This document shows, one piece after another, positions 45,409 through 51,459 of a DNA stretch of 64,000 nucleotides (position 1 is the stretch's first letter; the number at the start of each line of letters is the position of its first letter). The notes under the pieces were generated by a model, which saw nothing but the letters and a program-made list of their open reading frames with translations, searched no databases and had not been told where the DNA came from. The stretch is taken from positions 1-64,000 of the IMG/VR virus record IMGVR_UViG_3300042878_000198; one strand, given 5' to 3'. Origin of the DNA: a virus. The position numbers and the translations under genes were made by a program.

Positions 45409-45873
45409 ATGAAATCAAGCCCTTCAGACTACCTAAAGTTTTGGCGTGTAATCAGATATTACGTAAAAGCCAAGCACCAAATAAGTCAGGCAGACCTTGA
45501 CATTATCCTATTCCTATACACCGAAGGATATTTTGGTAAAGAAAAGTTTGAGCAATATGTGCAGCTAGTTAGCTGGGACAAAGACCGCTTCAACGACCTA
45601 CTAAGAAACAAGTGGCTTGAACGCTTCAGAAGAAGAGGCACTGATGGCCGAGCCCTGTACTCTTTAAGCGACAAGGCAAAAAATTTAGTAAGAGACATCT
45701 ATAGAAAACTTGAGGGAGAAGAGATTCCAACAAGCCTCTCCTTTAACCCCATGTTTTTAAAGAACGTCTCCTACAATGATAAGGTCTATCGAAATATGAT
45801 TCTTGAAATGAATGCCTACAACAGAGCAAACAAGTATCATACGCCAATCAAAGAGGATGACAATGATGGTTAA
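45409..45873 (+). CDS. winged-helix (MarR-like) DNA-binding protein, 154 aa
   Basis: Core VIRYYVKAKHQISQADLDII, LFLYTEGYFGKEKFEQY and a recognition-helix/wing region (RFNDLLRNKWLERFRRRG, then GRALYSLSDKAKNLV) give the winged-helix pattern of small MarR-like regulators. The start was taken at 45409 because the open frame upstream is antisense to another gene and a promoter box precedes it. It is the only rightward gene inside the leftward region and converges on groES, with a 4-base stop overlap. It may switch late or chaperonin transcription. Confidence 0.75.
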   Translation: MKSSPSDYLKFWRVIRYYVKAKHQISQADLDIILFLYTEGYFGKEKFEQYVQLVSWDKDRFNDLLRNKWLERFRRRGTDGRALYSLSDKAKNLVRDIYRKLEGEEIPTSLSFNPMFLKNVSYNDKVYRNMILEMNAYNRANKYHTPIKEDDNDG

Positions 45874-46127
45874 ATCACCACCACTACGTCACGCTCAGAA
45901 ATAATTGTGTACTGCTTCTCGTTGATTAGCATGGTAAAGCTGTGCGACTTGTCATAGTACAGCTCATCACCCTCATCAATTACGTCAACATCAGTGCCTG
46001 TAGCCACCACCTCAGCTCTTTTGTATCGCAGTTGATTGGTATCTTCTCCCGATAGTATAAGCCCGCTATGGGTCTTAATCTCCTCCTGTATGTCTTTAAT
46101 AACAATGTACTTGCCGATGGGCTTCAT
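45870..46127 (-). CDS. groES: phage GroES (chaperonin-10), 85 aa
   Basis: Cpn10-type co-chaperonin. MKPIGKYIVIKDIQEEIKTH opens the barrel. The mobile loop keeps K-T-x-S-G and a hydrophobic tripeptide (LIL, for IVL of bacterial GroES) that binds GroEL. The middle (RAEVVATGTDVDVIDEGDEL) and end (EKQYTIISERDVVVVI) match the family layout, only a little shorter than bacterial GroES. The start is Met 16 of the open frame because the family begins there. It is the last gene of an operon started by groEL, so both chaperonin halves are phage-encoded. Confidence 0.88.
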   Translation of the reverse strand: MKPIGKYIVIKDIQEEIKTHSGLILSGEDTNQLRYKRAEVVATGTDVDVIDEGDELYYDKSHSFTMLINEKQYTIISERDVVVVI

Positions 46128-46138
46128 AGATTTTATTT

Positions 46139-46645
46139 TTATTTCCAATGATTGTTCTCTCTCTCCCACCAAAATGTTAGGTCATGAGTCTCGTTGTTGT
46201 AGTACTTACCCACGTAGTCAGACTTATAAACTGAGCCTGTGTTCTCAAACATGGACACAGAGTAAATGTCAGTAAGTCCACGATGTTTTAAGTGATTCTC
46301 TAAGAAGGTATAGTTGCCTCCTCGGATAACACCTGCCTCAACCATCAAGATTCTCTTGTTGCCAATCTTATCTTGATAGATGTATAGTATTCTATTAAGC
46401 TCAATTACATAAGTTTCGTCCCAAATTTCGTCAGGATATGGGACATCTACCCCAAAGCCATCACAAATCTCACCATCAGCACTCAATAGGTGCCTAAGAG
46501 TCTGACCAATAATTGATGAGTAGTCTGTCGACACCGTTATGATGACAGTGTTATTGGCATTGAACCCATCTGTGATAAGCTCTGCCGCAATGTCCTCTAT
46601 CAACAACTGCTCGTCATTGAAGGATACATTAAGTAGCTTTCTCAT
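46139..46645 (-). CDS. phosphoribosyltransferase-like protein, 168 aa
   Basis: Alternating strands and helices, with a RILMVEAGVIRGGNYTFLEN segment placed like the PRPP-binding loop of type I phosphoribosyltransferases (hydrophobic strand, acidic pair, then T/G-rich turn), although the second acidic residue is missing. NTVIITVSTDYSSIIGQTL may be the substrate-side loop. It lies between groES and a small gene in the chaperonin operon. The assignment is structural guesswork; a nucleotide-related or regulatory role is possible. Confidence 0.4.
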   Translation of the reverse strand: MRKLLNVSFNDEQLLIEDIAAELITDGFNANNTVIITVSTDYSSIIGQTLRHLLSADGEICDGFGVDVPYPDEIWDETYVIELNRILYIYQDKIGNKRILMVEAGVIRGGNYTFLENHLKHRGLTDIYSVSMFENTGSVYKSDYVGKYYNNETHDLTFWWERENNHWK

Positions 46646-46893
46646 ATTGTTCTTACAAATAAAGGAGTCTTTTCACCAACGTATGAGTTTAGAATATTGT
46701 AATCATAAAACTCAGAAGCCTCATCATAACTCATCCCGTCTTCCATTAGTATTCTTATGATTTTGTCAACGTCATACACAAGTCTACCACTAGCATCGTC
46801 AAGGCCAATTATAGCATCATCATAACCGTCAGCTATCAAGAATTCCTCATCAGGCCACAACTCAATCATTTGCTCAATCTTAGTTCTGCTCAT
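46642..46893 (-). CDS. conserved small phage protein, 83 aa
   Basis: Starts MSRTKIEQMIELWPDEEFLI and continues with DGYDDAIIGLD, YDEASEFYDYNILNSYVG and EKTPLFV. This pattern (pairs of aromatic and acidic residues, Y-V-G-x-K-T-P) is a family I recognise from many phages, function unknown. The inner ATG at 46893 was preferred over 46947 because the upstream part overlaps groEL too far. It overlaps groEL and the next gene by a few bases. Confidence 0.75.
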   Translation of the reverse strand: MSRTKIEQMIELWPDEEFLIADGYDDAIIGLDDASGRLVYDVDKIIRILMEDGMSYDEASEFYDYNILNSYVGEKTPLFVRTI

Positions 46894-48505
46894 AGCTACG
46901 TGCCATTGTAATGATGGCGTTAGTGGATAGAATTGTGACAGCAACACTGACAGCGTTCTGCAATGCAGACCTAGTTACCTTTAATGGGTCAATAACACCC
47001 ATGTCAATTAGGTCACCCATCTGCCCTGTCTTCAAATTGTAGCCATGTCCCACCTGAACTGCATCTTTGTAGACATCACTCGGCAACAACCCTGCATTTG
47101 CAAGGATTTGTTGGAATGGAGCCATCATTGCGTTGACCATTATCTTTAATGCCGCCTCATGCTCATCACTAATGTTGAGGTCAACCATCTCAGCAAGCAA
47201 AGTAGCGCTCTCATCTACCAATGCTCTGCCAGCTCCGGGTAATATACCCTCCTCAAGTGCTGAACGCACCGCACAAACAGCGTCATCGACCCTGTCATAC
47301 AGCTCCTTCTGCTCCAAGTCAGTCTGGCCACCCACAAATATGACCCCAATGCCGCCCGTTAATGACGCAATGCGCTCCAAAATAAAGTCTTTGTCCGCTT
47401 TGCGTGTACTTTGCTCATGTGATTGCCACAATTGTGCTACTCTCGAATCAATTGACCCTTGGTCAACTTTAGCTGAGCTACGAATAATGATGGTTTTGTC
47501 CTTTGACACAATGACTTTTGCTGCATGACCCAAGTCACCATAGTTAATATGGCTCAAATCGTCACCAGTCTTCTCACTGAAGTAGGTTGCACCTACACTA
47601 ATCGCAATATCTTGCATCAGCTCGTGCTGCTTGTAACCAAAATTAGGCGGAGCAACAGCACAAACCTTTAAATTACCCTTCATGCTGTTAGCAGCAAGCG
47701 TGTTTACCACGTTCACATTGCACGGTGAGATAATCAATAGCTTCTTACCCTCTGAAATGATGGGCTTCAACACGTTCTCAATCTGCAATATGTTCGCAAT
47801 CTCCATGTCAGCCACTAATACCATCACATCATCGAAGATGCACTCGTCCTTCTTCATGTCATTAATGAACAGATTGCTCAAATAGCCCCTGTCAATCTTT
47901 AATCCCTTCGTAGTCTGGGAATATGTCTCACTAGTTTGGCTTCGCTCAACAGTAACTACACCGCTCTTGCCAACCTCCTTGTAAACCTCAGATATAATCT
48001 TCCCAATCTCCCGGTCGTTGTTAGCACTAAGAGCAGCAACATCCAATAACATTGAAGTGCTTACCTTCTTGGACTTCTTGCGAAGCTTCTCCACCACCTT
48101 ATTGCTGATGTCCACCATGTGTCTTAACACCTCGGTCCTATTCATTACCTCAGTGATATGCTCAAGCCCTCCAAGCACCAATCCTTCTGTCAATACAATC
48201 GCAGTTGTAGTACCGTCACCAGCAGTAGTAGCAGTGCGGTCAGCGGCCTCCTTCATCATCTTAACCGCAAGGTTCTCAACCGGGTCAATCAAGTCAATCG
48301 ACCTAGCGACAGTTACACCGTCCTTAGTTACTGTGATACCATGCGTGTGATTGGGGCTCTCTATTAACACCGTATTACCCGAAGGGCCTAGTGTTGACTT
48401 TACAGCCTTGGACATCTTTACGATGCCACTAATTAGTTTGGTTCTACCCTCGGTACCAAACTTTAAGTCCTTGGGCGAATAACCCAGTCCTGATGTCTCT
48501 ACCAT
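46880..48505 (-). CDS. groEL: phage GroEL (chaperonin-60), 541 aa
   Basis: Full-length chaperonin. ATP-site motifs are present: TLGPSGNTVLI (about 38), KDGVTVA (about 61), GDGTTTAIVL (about 96) and RVDDAVCAVRSALEEGILPG (about 400-420). The catalytic Asp equivalents of E. coli Asp52, Asp87 and Asp398 are kept. The middle apical segment FINDMKKDECIFDDVMVLVA fits substrate/GroES binding. The C-terminus ends ARSYEQN without a GGM tail. The ring-forming protein would work with the phage GroES encoded three genes downstream. A promoter box and an inverted repeat precede the start, suggesting separate control. Confidence 0.95.
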   Translation of the reverse strand: MVETSGLGYSPKDLKFGTEGRTKLISGIVKMSKAVKSTLGPSGNTVLIESPNHTHGITVTKDGVTVARSIDLIDPVENLAVKMMKEAADRTATTAGDGTTTAIVLTEGLVLGGLEHITEVMNRTEVLRHMVDISNKVVEKLRKKSKKVSTSMLLDVAALSANNDREIGKIISEVYKEVGKSGVVTVERSQTSETYSQTTKGLKIDRGYLSNLFINDMKKDECIFDDVMVLVADMEIANILQIENVLKPIISEGKKLLIISPCNVNVVNTLAANSMKGNLKVCAVAPPNFGYKQHELMQDIAISVGATYFSEKTGDDLSHINYGDLGHAAKVIVSKDKTIIIRSSAKVDQGSIDSRVAQLWQSHEQSTRKADKDFILERIASLTGGIGVIFVGGQTDLEQKELYDRVDDAVCAVRSALEEGILPGAGRALVDESATLLAEMVDLNISDEHEAALKIMVNAMMAPFQQILANAGLLPSDVYKDAVQVGHGYNLKTGQMGDLIDMGVIDPLKVTRSALQNAVSVAVTILSTNAIITMARSYEQN

Positions 48506-48532
48506 TTGATTTGATTTTATCTTTACACTTAA

Positions 48533-48560
48533 CCTATACCATCCCTTGGGGTGGCATAGG
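48533..48560 (-). promoter_or_regulatory. inverted repeat in the groEL leader
   Basis: In the minus-strand RNA CCUAUGCCACCC pairs with GGGAUGGUAUAGG (one G-U and one bulge). It starts one base after the -7 box, overlapping the expected start site. It can act as an operator in DNA or as a stable 5' hairpin in the mRNA. Confidence 0.6.
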
Positions 48561-48561
48561 G

Positions 48562-48569
48562 CAAATATA
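48562..48569 (-). promoter_or_regulatory. TATATTTG -7 box for groEL
   Basis: Perfect TAnnTTTG on the minus strand, 57 bases upstream of the groEL ATG and directly in front of an inverted repeat. Confidence 0.6.
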
Positions 48570-48576
48570 AGTATGA

Positions 48577-48850
48577 ATGTCGATTTTACAAGCCCATGTC
48601 GGTTTTATGCAGGTAATTCCAGACTAATGTCGATTAAGATGTTGATAAACAACACGTTGTCAATAATGTCAGTTTATTTTCCCTACTTTCTCTATATATA
48701 TATTCCTCCTTTATATTTTTTTTCCCCTTATATTTTCTCTTAAAATTCGACATTTTCGACATTAAAGAAATAAAGTATTAATAATCAATAAGTTAAGAAA
48801 AAAAAATCGACATAAAAATCGACATAAAACCATGTCAATAATGTCGGTTT
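48577..48850. repeat. iteron array around an AT-rich tract (element A), candidate origin
   Basis: About twelve copies of a unit like ATGTCGRTTTTA. Six read forward before the AT tract (48577, 48596, 48627, 48639, 48657, 48666). Four read in reverse after it (48746, 48754, 48805, 48818), and two forward at 48832 and 48841. Several neighbours are about 9-12 bases apart, near one helical turn. The AT tract (48686-48745) contains CTCTATATATATA. Element B at 58044-58182 repeats the design. Iterons plus a melting tract suggest an initiator-bound origin; an operator cluster is the alternative. Confidence 0.65.
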
Positions 48851-48855
48851 CAACC

Positions 48856-48895
48856 GTAGACAGATTGTCTACAGTATATTGGGCATATTGTAGAC
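48856..48895. promoter_or_regulatory. GTAGACA/TGTCTAC inverted repeat with a third half-site
   Basis: A perfect 7-3-7 palindrome (48856-48872) is followed at 48889 by a further TGTAGAC half-site. ATTGGGCA occurs twice between 48877 and 48910. This looks like a protein-binding site distinct from the iterons. Confidence 0.5.
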
Positions 48896-48922
48896 TATCT
48901 ATTGGGCAGTATACAGACCAGT

Positions 48923-48957
48923 AAAAAGAAAAGGGTGACCAATATGGACACCCCTTT
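48923..48957 (-). terminator. terminator for the small leftward gene at 49028
   Basis: In the minus-strand RNA GGGGUG and CACCC pair, followed by a U-rich tail (UUUUCUUUUU). Another perfect hairpin (GGCAATTT/AAATTGCC, 48992-49013) sits between it and the stop codon and may reinforce termination. Confidence 0.65.
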
Positions 48958-49027
48958 CTGGTACAAACACCCAAAACACTATGTGAATATCGGCAATTTA
49001 TTTCAAAATTGCCATAATATAGTAGAC

Positions 49028-49258
49028 TTAATATTCTCCTTCCATCATGTCTTCTCTCATGTTGCCCATGGATACACCAGCAGCAATCACGTCAATCTTA
49101 TCCATTCTCTTCATGGCCTTCTTGGCCACAGCAGCCTGAGCAATGCCAGACATACTATCAGGCCTGTTGTTAATCAGTCTGCCCCCTTGGACATCTAGTC
49201 CTTTGCCAATCATCATCTTGCTGGCATAAATCGAGTTACTCAATTTCAATCCTTTCAT
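49028..49258 (-). CDS. small protein at the divergence region, 76 aa
   Basis: Starts MKGLKLSNSIYASKMMIGKG and includes DSMSGIAQAAVAKKAMKRMD. Methionine/lysine-rich and helical. The first ATG of the open frame (49279) is possible, but 49258 follows a TAAT-rich leader and has a promoter box 27 bases upstream. No family recognised. It is the first gene left of the long non-coding divergence region and could be a regulator of it. Confidence 0.6.
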   Translation of the reverse strand: MKGLKLSNSIYASKMMIGKGLDVQGGRLINNRPDSMSGIAQAAVAKKAMKRMDKIDVIAAGVSMGNMREDMMEGEY

Positions 49259-49285
49259 AATTATTTTTTTTAGTTGCAACTTCCC

Positions 49286-49293
49286 AAAGATAA
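49286..49293 (-). promoter_or_regulatory. TATCTTTG -7 box with TTTG -33
   Basis: Perfect TAnnTTTG on the minus strand, with a TTTG (49310-49313) about 16 bases further upstream. It is the best two-part host-type promoter in the window and serves the 76-residue gene. Confidence 0.6.
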
Positions 49294-49326
49294 TAACTTT
49301 TAGATTAACAAAACTCTCACAAATAC

Positions 49327-49496
49327 CAACCTATAGGTTGTCACAATTTTTTATAAACCCGTGACAAATTGGAACGCCTTGTTCGGATTAATTCCGATAA
49401 GGTTAAAGATATTTTACAAAAAGTATGATAATGTGCAATATATCGCACATTAGAAGCGTGTTCACGTAACATGAACGAGAGTCAAAAATGAACACG
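49327..49496. promoter_or_regulatory. cluster of palindromes in the divergence region
   Basis: Perfect palindrome CAACCTATAGGTTG (49327-49340). TTGTCAC with GTGACAA (49338-49344 and 49361-49367). CGGATTAATTCCG (49384-49396). ATGTGC with GCACAT (49431-49436 and 49445-49450). CGTGTTCA with TGAACACG (49457-49464 and 49489-49496), with an inner GTTCA/TGAAC pair. These look like several different operators. No gene is seen here. Confidence 0.55.
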
Positions 49497-49554
49497 AGAT
49501 AAATGTGGCCAAAACCTATTTTAATATTGACTTTTGGCAAGTTATAAAATATCA

Positions 49555-49820
49555 GATAATTAGAGTGTGGGGGCTATATAGCAGTTTGACGCAGCGAGCT
49601 TGCTGCAGGAAACGACTTTTTTTTGATGGGGTGGGGGTCGGATTTGGTCGGCCCCTGTCCGATTTTTTGGCGTTTTGCCTAGCCTCTGGATAGCCCCGGG
49701 GCAGGGCCCGAGGCTCCCCCGGGGCTCCATGGCCCGAAGGCCCGAAGGCCCTAGCTACCTGCCTGCCTGCCTGCTTGCGCCATGGGGAGCACACGCCATG
49801 GAGAGTACAGGAGAGACAAC
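49555..49820. other. GC-rich non-coding island
   Basis: A run of strongly GC-rich DNA in an AT-rich genome. It holds AGCCCCGG with its complement (49692-49699 and 49719-49726), GGCCCGAA twice in tandem plus a half (49731-49751), CTGC four times (49759-49774), and a hairpin GTCGG/CCGAT followed by six T residues near 49650-49675. Reading frames across it are low-complexity and unlikely to code. It could be a structured RNA, an origin part or acquired DNA. Confidence 0.6.
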
Positions 49821-49850
49821 AAGAGGGGTCTCTTTATACGTGCCTATTCC

Positions 49851-49892
49851 TTGTCACGCTAAAACTTCGTGCCCTAATAGTTGTCACGCTAA
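49851..49892. repeat. TTGTCACGCTAA direct repeat
   Basis: Two exact copies (49851-49862 and 49881-49892), 30 bases apart, about three helical turns. The TTGTCAC half is shared with the inverted repeat at 49338, so the same protein may bind both. Confidence 0.55.
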
Positions 49893-49956
49893 CTAATTGA
49901 CTATAAAAAAATTACAGGGATATTTAAAAAAAATTTAAAAATATTTTACAAAATGC

Positions 49957-49985
49957 TTGCATATGTACTAGTAATGTGCTAGAAT
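49957..49985 (+). promoter_or_regulatory. sigma-70-like promoter for the structured leader
   Basis: TTGCAT, 17-base spacer, TAGAAT. It is embedded in near-perfect inverted arms TGCATATGTAC (49958-49968) and GTACATGCA (49987-49995), so a bound repressor would cover it. It is likely the first early promoter, reading through the structured RNA. Confidence 0.5.
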
Positions 49986-50010
49986 TGTACATGCATTCAG
50001 CGACAGACCC

Positions 50011-50139
50011 AAACGGGGCCCTAGCGTGCACGGGTGTTCGGCACTCTCCCGCGTGTAGTTACGTAGGGCAACCGACAGCTCCAAAGAGGGAGCATATATA
50101 GGGCGTGCTGGCTTATATGGGTTCGATTCCCAACGCCCT
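50011..50139 (+). ncRNA. structured leader RNA ending in a tRNA acceptor/T-arm mimic
   Basis: Three successive helices: CACGGG with CCCGCGTG (50029-50055), GCTCC with GGAGC (50078-50093), and CATATA with TATATG (50093-50119). The 3' end is a minihelix: AGGGCGT (50100-50106) pairs with ACGCCCT (50133-50139), with a T-arm-like GGGTTCGATTCCC stacked on it. D- and anticodon-arm positions are missing, so it is not a normal tRNA. The last helices are mutually exclusive with CATATA/TATATG. It may be an RNase P substrate or a leader that folds into two states. Confidence 0.5.
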
Positions 50140-50176
50140 GCTATTCAATCAATAATCAATCAAAACCCCTAAAAAC

Positions 50177-50446
50177 ATGGAAAATGTATCTTTTGCTTAC
50201 CTAGAATCAATTGGAAAATCTAAAATTTGGCAAGCCTATGCCGACAACTTCGCAGGCGAGGAAATCATGCAAGAAGGCTTCAATCCAAATTCTGGCTATG
50301 TATACATAGCTTTAGAAAATGGGATTTCGATTTGCAGTTTATTAGGTGGGAACGTGGAATTTCTAGTTTCAGAACATGAGAACGGTGAGGAACTATTTTT
50401 TGATAGTTACCAAGAGCTAGAAAAATACCTTAATCCAGAAGATTAA
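50177..50446 (+). CDS. hypothetical early protein, 89 aa
   Basis: Acidic protein (MENVSFAYLESIGKSKIWQA ... HENGEELFFDSYQELEKYL), no family recognised. It is the first gene after the structured leader. Early phage proteins of this size often interfere with host functions, but nothing in the sequence shows the target. Confidence 0.65.
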   Translation: MENVSFAYLESIGKSKIWQAYADNFAGEEIMQEGFNPNSGYVYIALENGISICSLLGGNVEFLVSEHENGEELFFDSYQELEKYLNPED

Positions 50447-50450
50447 TAAA

Positions 50451-50555
50451 ATGCGAAAAGCTACTAAAGTACTCGGACAAATTATTTACACCATTCTAGC
50501 ACTTAGCCCAATTTTATTTTTGGGCTACTTGCTAGGATTAAAAATACTTAACTAA
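50451..50555 (+). CDS. mini membrane protein, 34 aa
   Basis: MRKATKVLGQIIYTILALSP continues into FLGYLLGL, a single hydrophobic span with a basic N-terminus. It is positioned 4 bases after the previous stop. Small one-span proteins in early regions can act in host takeover or superinfection exclusion; the role is unknown. Confidence 0.55.
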   Translation: MRKATKVLGQIIYTILALSPILFLGYLLGLKILN

Positions 50556-50577
50556 ACCCCCAACCCCCCCCCAGAAA

Positions 50578-50796
50578 ATGGAAAATTTTATTAACACCGT
50601 TCTAATTATTGAGAAGTATTTTAAGCCCTCAATAGGCGCTTATACCTGTGCCTGTATGGCCATGGAGTTGGCACCATATTACGAAAAATTAGCCCTCCTA
50701 GAAGTCAATAATCCTAGCCTAGTACATGAAACAATTCTACACGATTACGAGGGGCTGAGAAGTGACAACGACTATTTTATTCCAAGACTAGCATAA
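50578..50796 (+). CDS. hypothetical early protein, 72 aa
   Basis: Begins MENFINTVLIIEKYFKPSIG, with CACMAMELAPYYEKLALLEV in the middle. Helical, mildly acidic. A C-rich leader (AACCCCC and a run of nine C) precedes it. Not recognised. Confidence 0.6.
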   Translation: MENFINTVLIIEKYFKPSIGAYTCACMAMELAPYYEKLALLEVNNPSLVHETILHDYEGLRSDNDYFIPRLA

Positions 50797-50803
50797 AAAA
50801 ATA

Positions 50804-50844
50804 CTCCCGCCACTAAGGGCGTGGCCTTCGATGGCAAGCGGGAG
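50804..50844 (+). ncRNA. three-way-junction RNA element in a 5' leader
   Basis: CTCCCGC (50804-50810) pairs with GCGGGAG (50838-50844). Inside, CCAC pairs with GTGG around TAAGGGC, and GCC pairs with GGC around TTCGAT. The compact 41-base fold stands 36 bases before the next start codon. It could protect the mRNA end, regulate translation, or be an unrecognised ribozyme. Confidence 0.45.
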
Positions 50845-50880
50845 CAAACAATTTTAATTTCTAACCAAAACACACACACC

Positions 50881-51411
50881 ATGAAAACTCGTTTCAGTTC
50901 AAATTCAGCTCTTGCCCAAGCATGGGCGACCCAAAGCCAACCCGAAGGTAAGGGTAATTCGATGTTTTTTGTCAATGAGAACGTATACTCCTACGGCTAC
51001 CACTATGTGGCGGGCACTATTCTAGAAGCCAAGGATGGCCAAAAGGTTGCCATCATCAATGGCACGCCCAATAGCATTACCACGGCCAAGCATGTGGGTG
51101 AAGTAATGTCGGCTTCAATTAAGATATACCACACCTTCAAAATCCCATTTGGCCGTTCATTTAGTGTAGACAAGTTGCCAGCCATCTTGGAAGTGATGAC
51201 CAAGGATGTGGAGAAGTTGTCCGAGAAGCAATTGCGAGCACGTACATCAACGCATAACTTCTACATGGCCTTGCACAAGGTGGATGACATTAAAGAGTTA
51301 AGCAGGCTCTTTGACCTGCCAGTGCCCAATACGTCAAGTTTTAAATACTTTGGTGAGGCATCTGCAAATGCATTTAATAAGCGTGCCAAAAGGTTAACTG
51401 ACGAGTCCTAA
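50881..51411 (+). CDS. hypothetical early protein, 176 aa
   Basis: Starts MKTRFSSNSALAQAWATQSQ and contains NVYSYGYHYVAGTIL, GEVMSASIKIYHTFKIPFGR and a C-terminal RTSTHNFYMALHKVDDI region; beta then helical. The family is not certain. The start at 50881 was chosen over 50821 because it follows an AACCAAAACACAC leader, also used by the next gene. The final codons form part of a hammerhead ribozyme. Confidence 0.75.
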   Translation: MKTRFSSNSALAQAWATQSQPEGKGNSMFFVNENVYSYGYHYVAGTILEAKDGQKVAIINGTPNSITTAKHVGEVMSASIKIYHTFKIPFGRSFSVDKLPAILEVMTKDVEKLSEKQLRARTSTHNFYMALHKVDDIKELSRLFDLPVPNTSSFKYFGEASANAFNKRAKRLTDES

Positions 51412-51443
51412 TTGGACGAAAGCCCCCTCGGGGGTTCTTAACC
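51392..51443 (+). ncRNA. hammerhead ribozyme, type I
   Basis: Complete three-stem hammerhead. Stem I GGTTAA (51392-51397) pairs with TTAACC (51438-51443) and is open. The core is CTGACGA (51398-51404). Stem II is GTCC/GGAC with loop TAATT (51405-51417). GAA plus A follows (51418-51421). Stem III is AGCCCC/GGGGTT with loop CTCG (51421-51436). The cleavage triplet is TTC, so the cut falls after C 51437. All conserved core positions (CUGANGA, GAAA, UH) are present. Stem II contains the stop codon of the preceding gene. Cleavage leaves a 22-base leader for the next gene. Confidence 0.9.
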
Positions 51444-51459
51444 AAAACACACACACACT

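Noticed and set aside
48762-48974. Leftward 70-codon frame through the iteron region.
   Set aside because: It crosses iterons, palindromes and a terminator, with odd composition and no start context.
48902-49198. Rightward 98-codon frame.
   Set aside because: Antisense to the more plausible 76-residue gene and across a terminator.
49552-49896. Two frames in the GC-rich island (80 and 73 codons).
   Set aside because: Low-complexity Arg/Pro/Gly translation caused by base composition, no supporting context.
49992-50120. HDV-like ribozyme, prompted by GGGCAAC and nested helices.
   Set aside because: The P1 partner strand is absent upstream and helix order does not match the double pseudoknot.
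50060-50142. A normal tRNA gene around the GGGTTCGATTCCC T-arm.
   Set aside because: No placement gives D- and anticodon arms with a matching acceptor; only a minihelix is supported.
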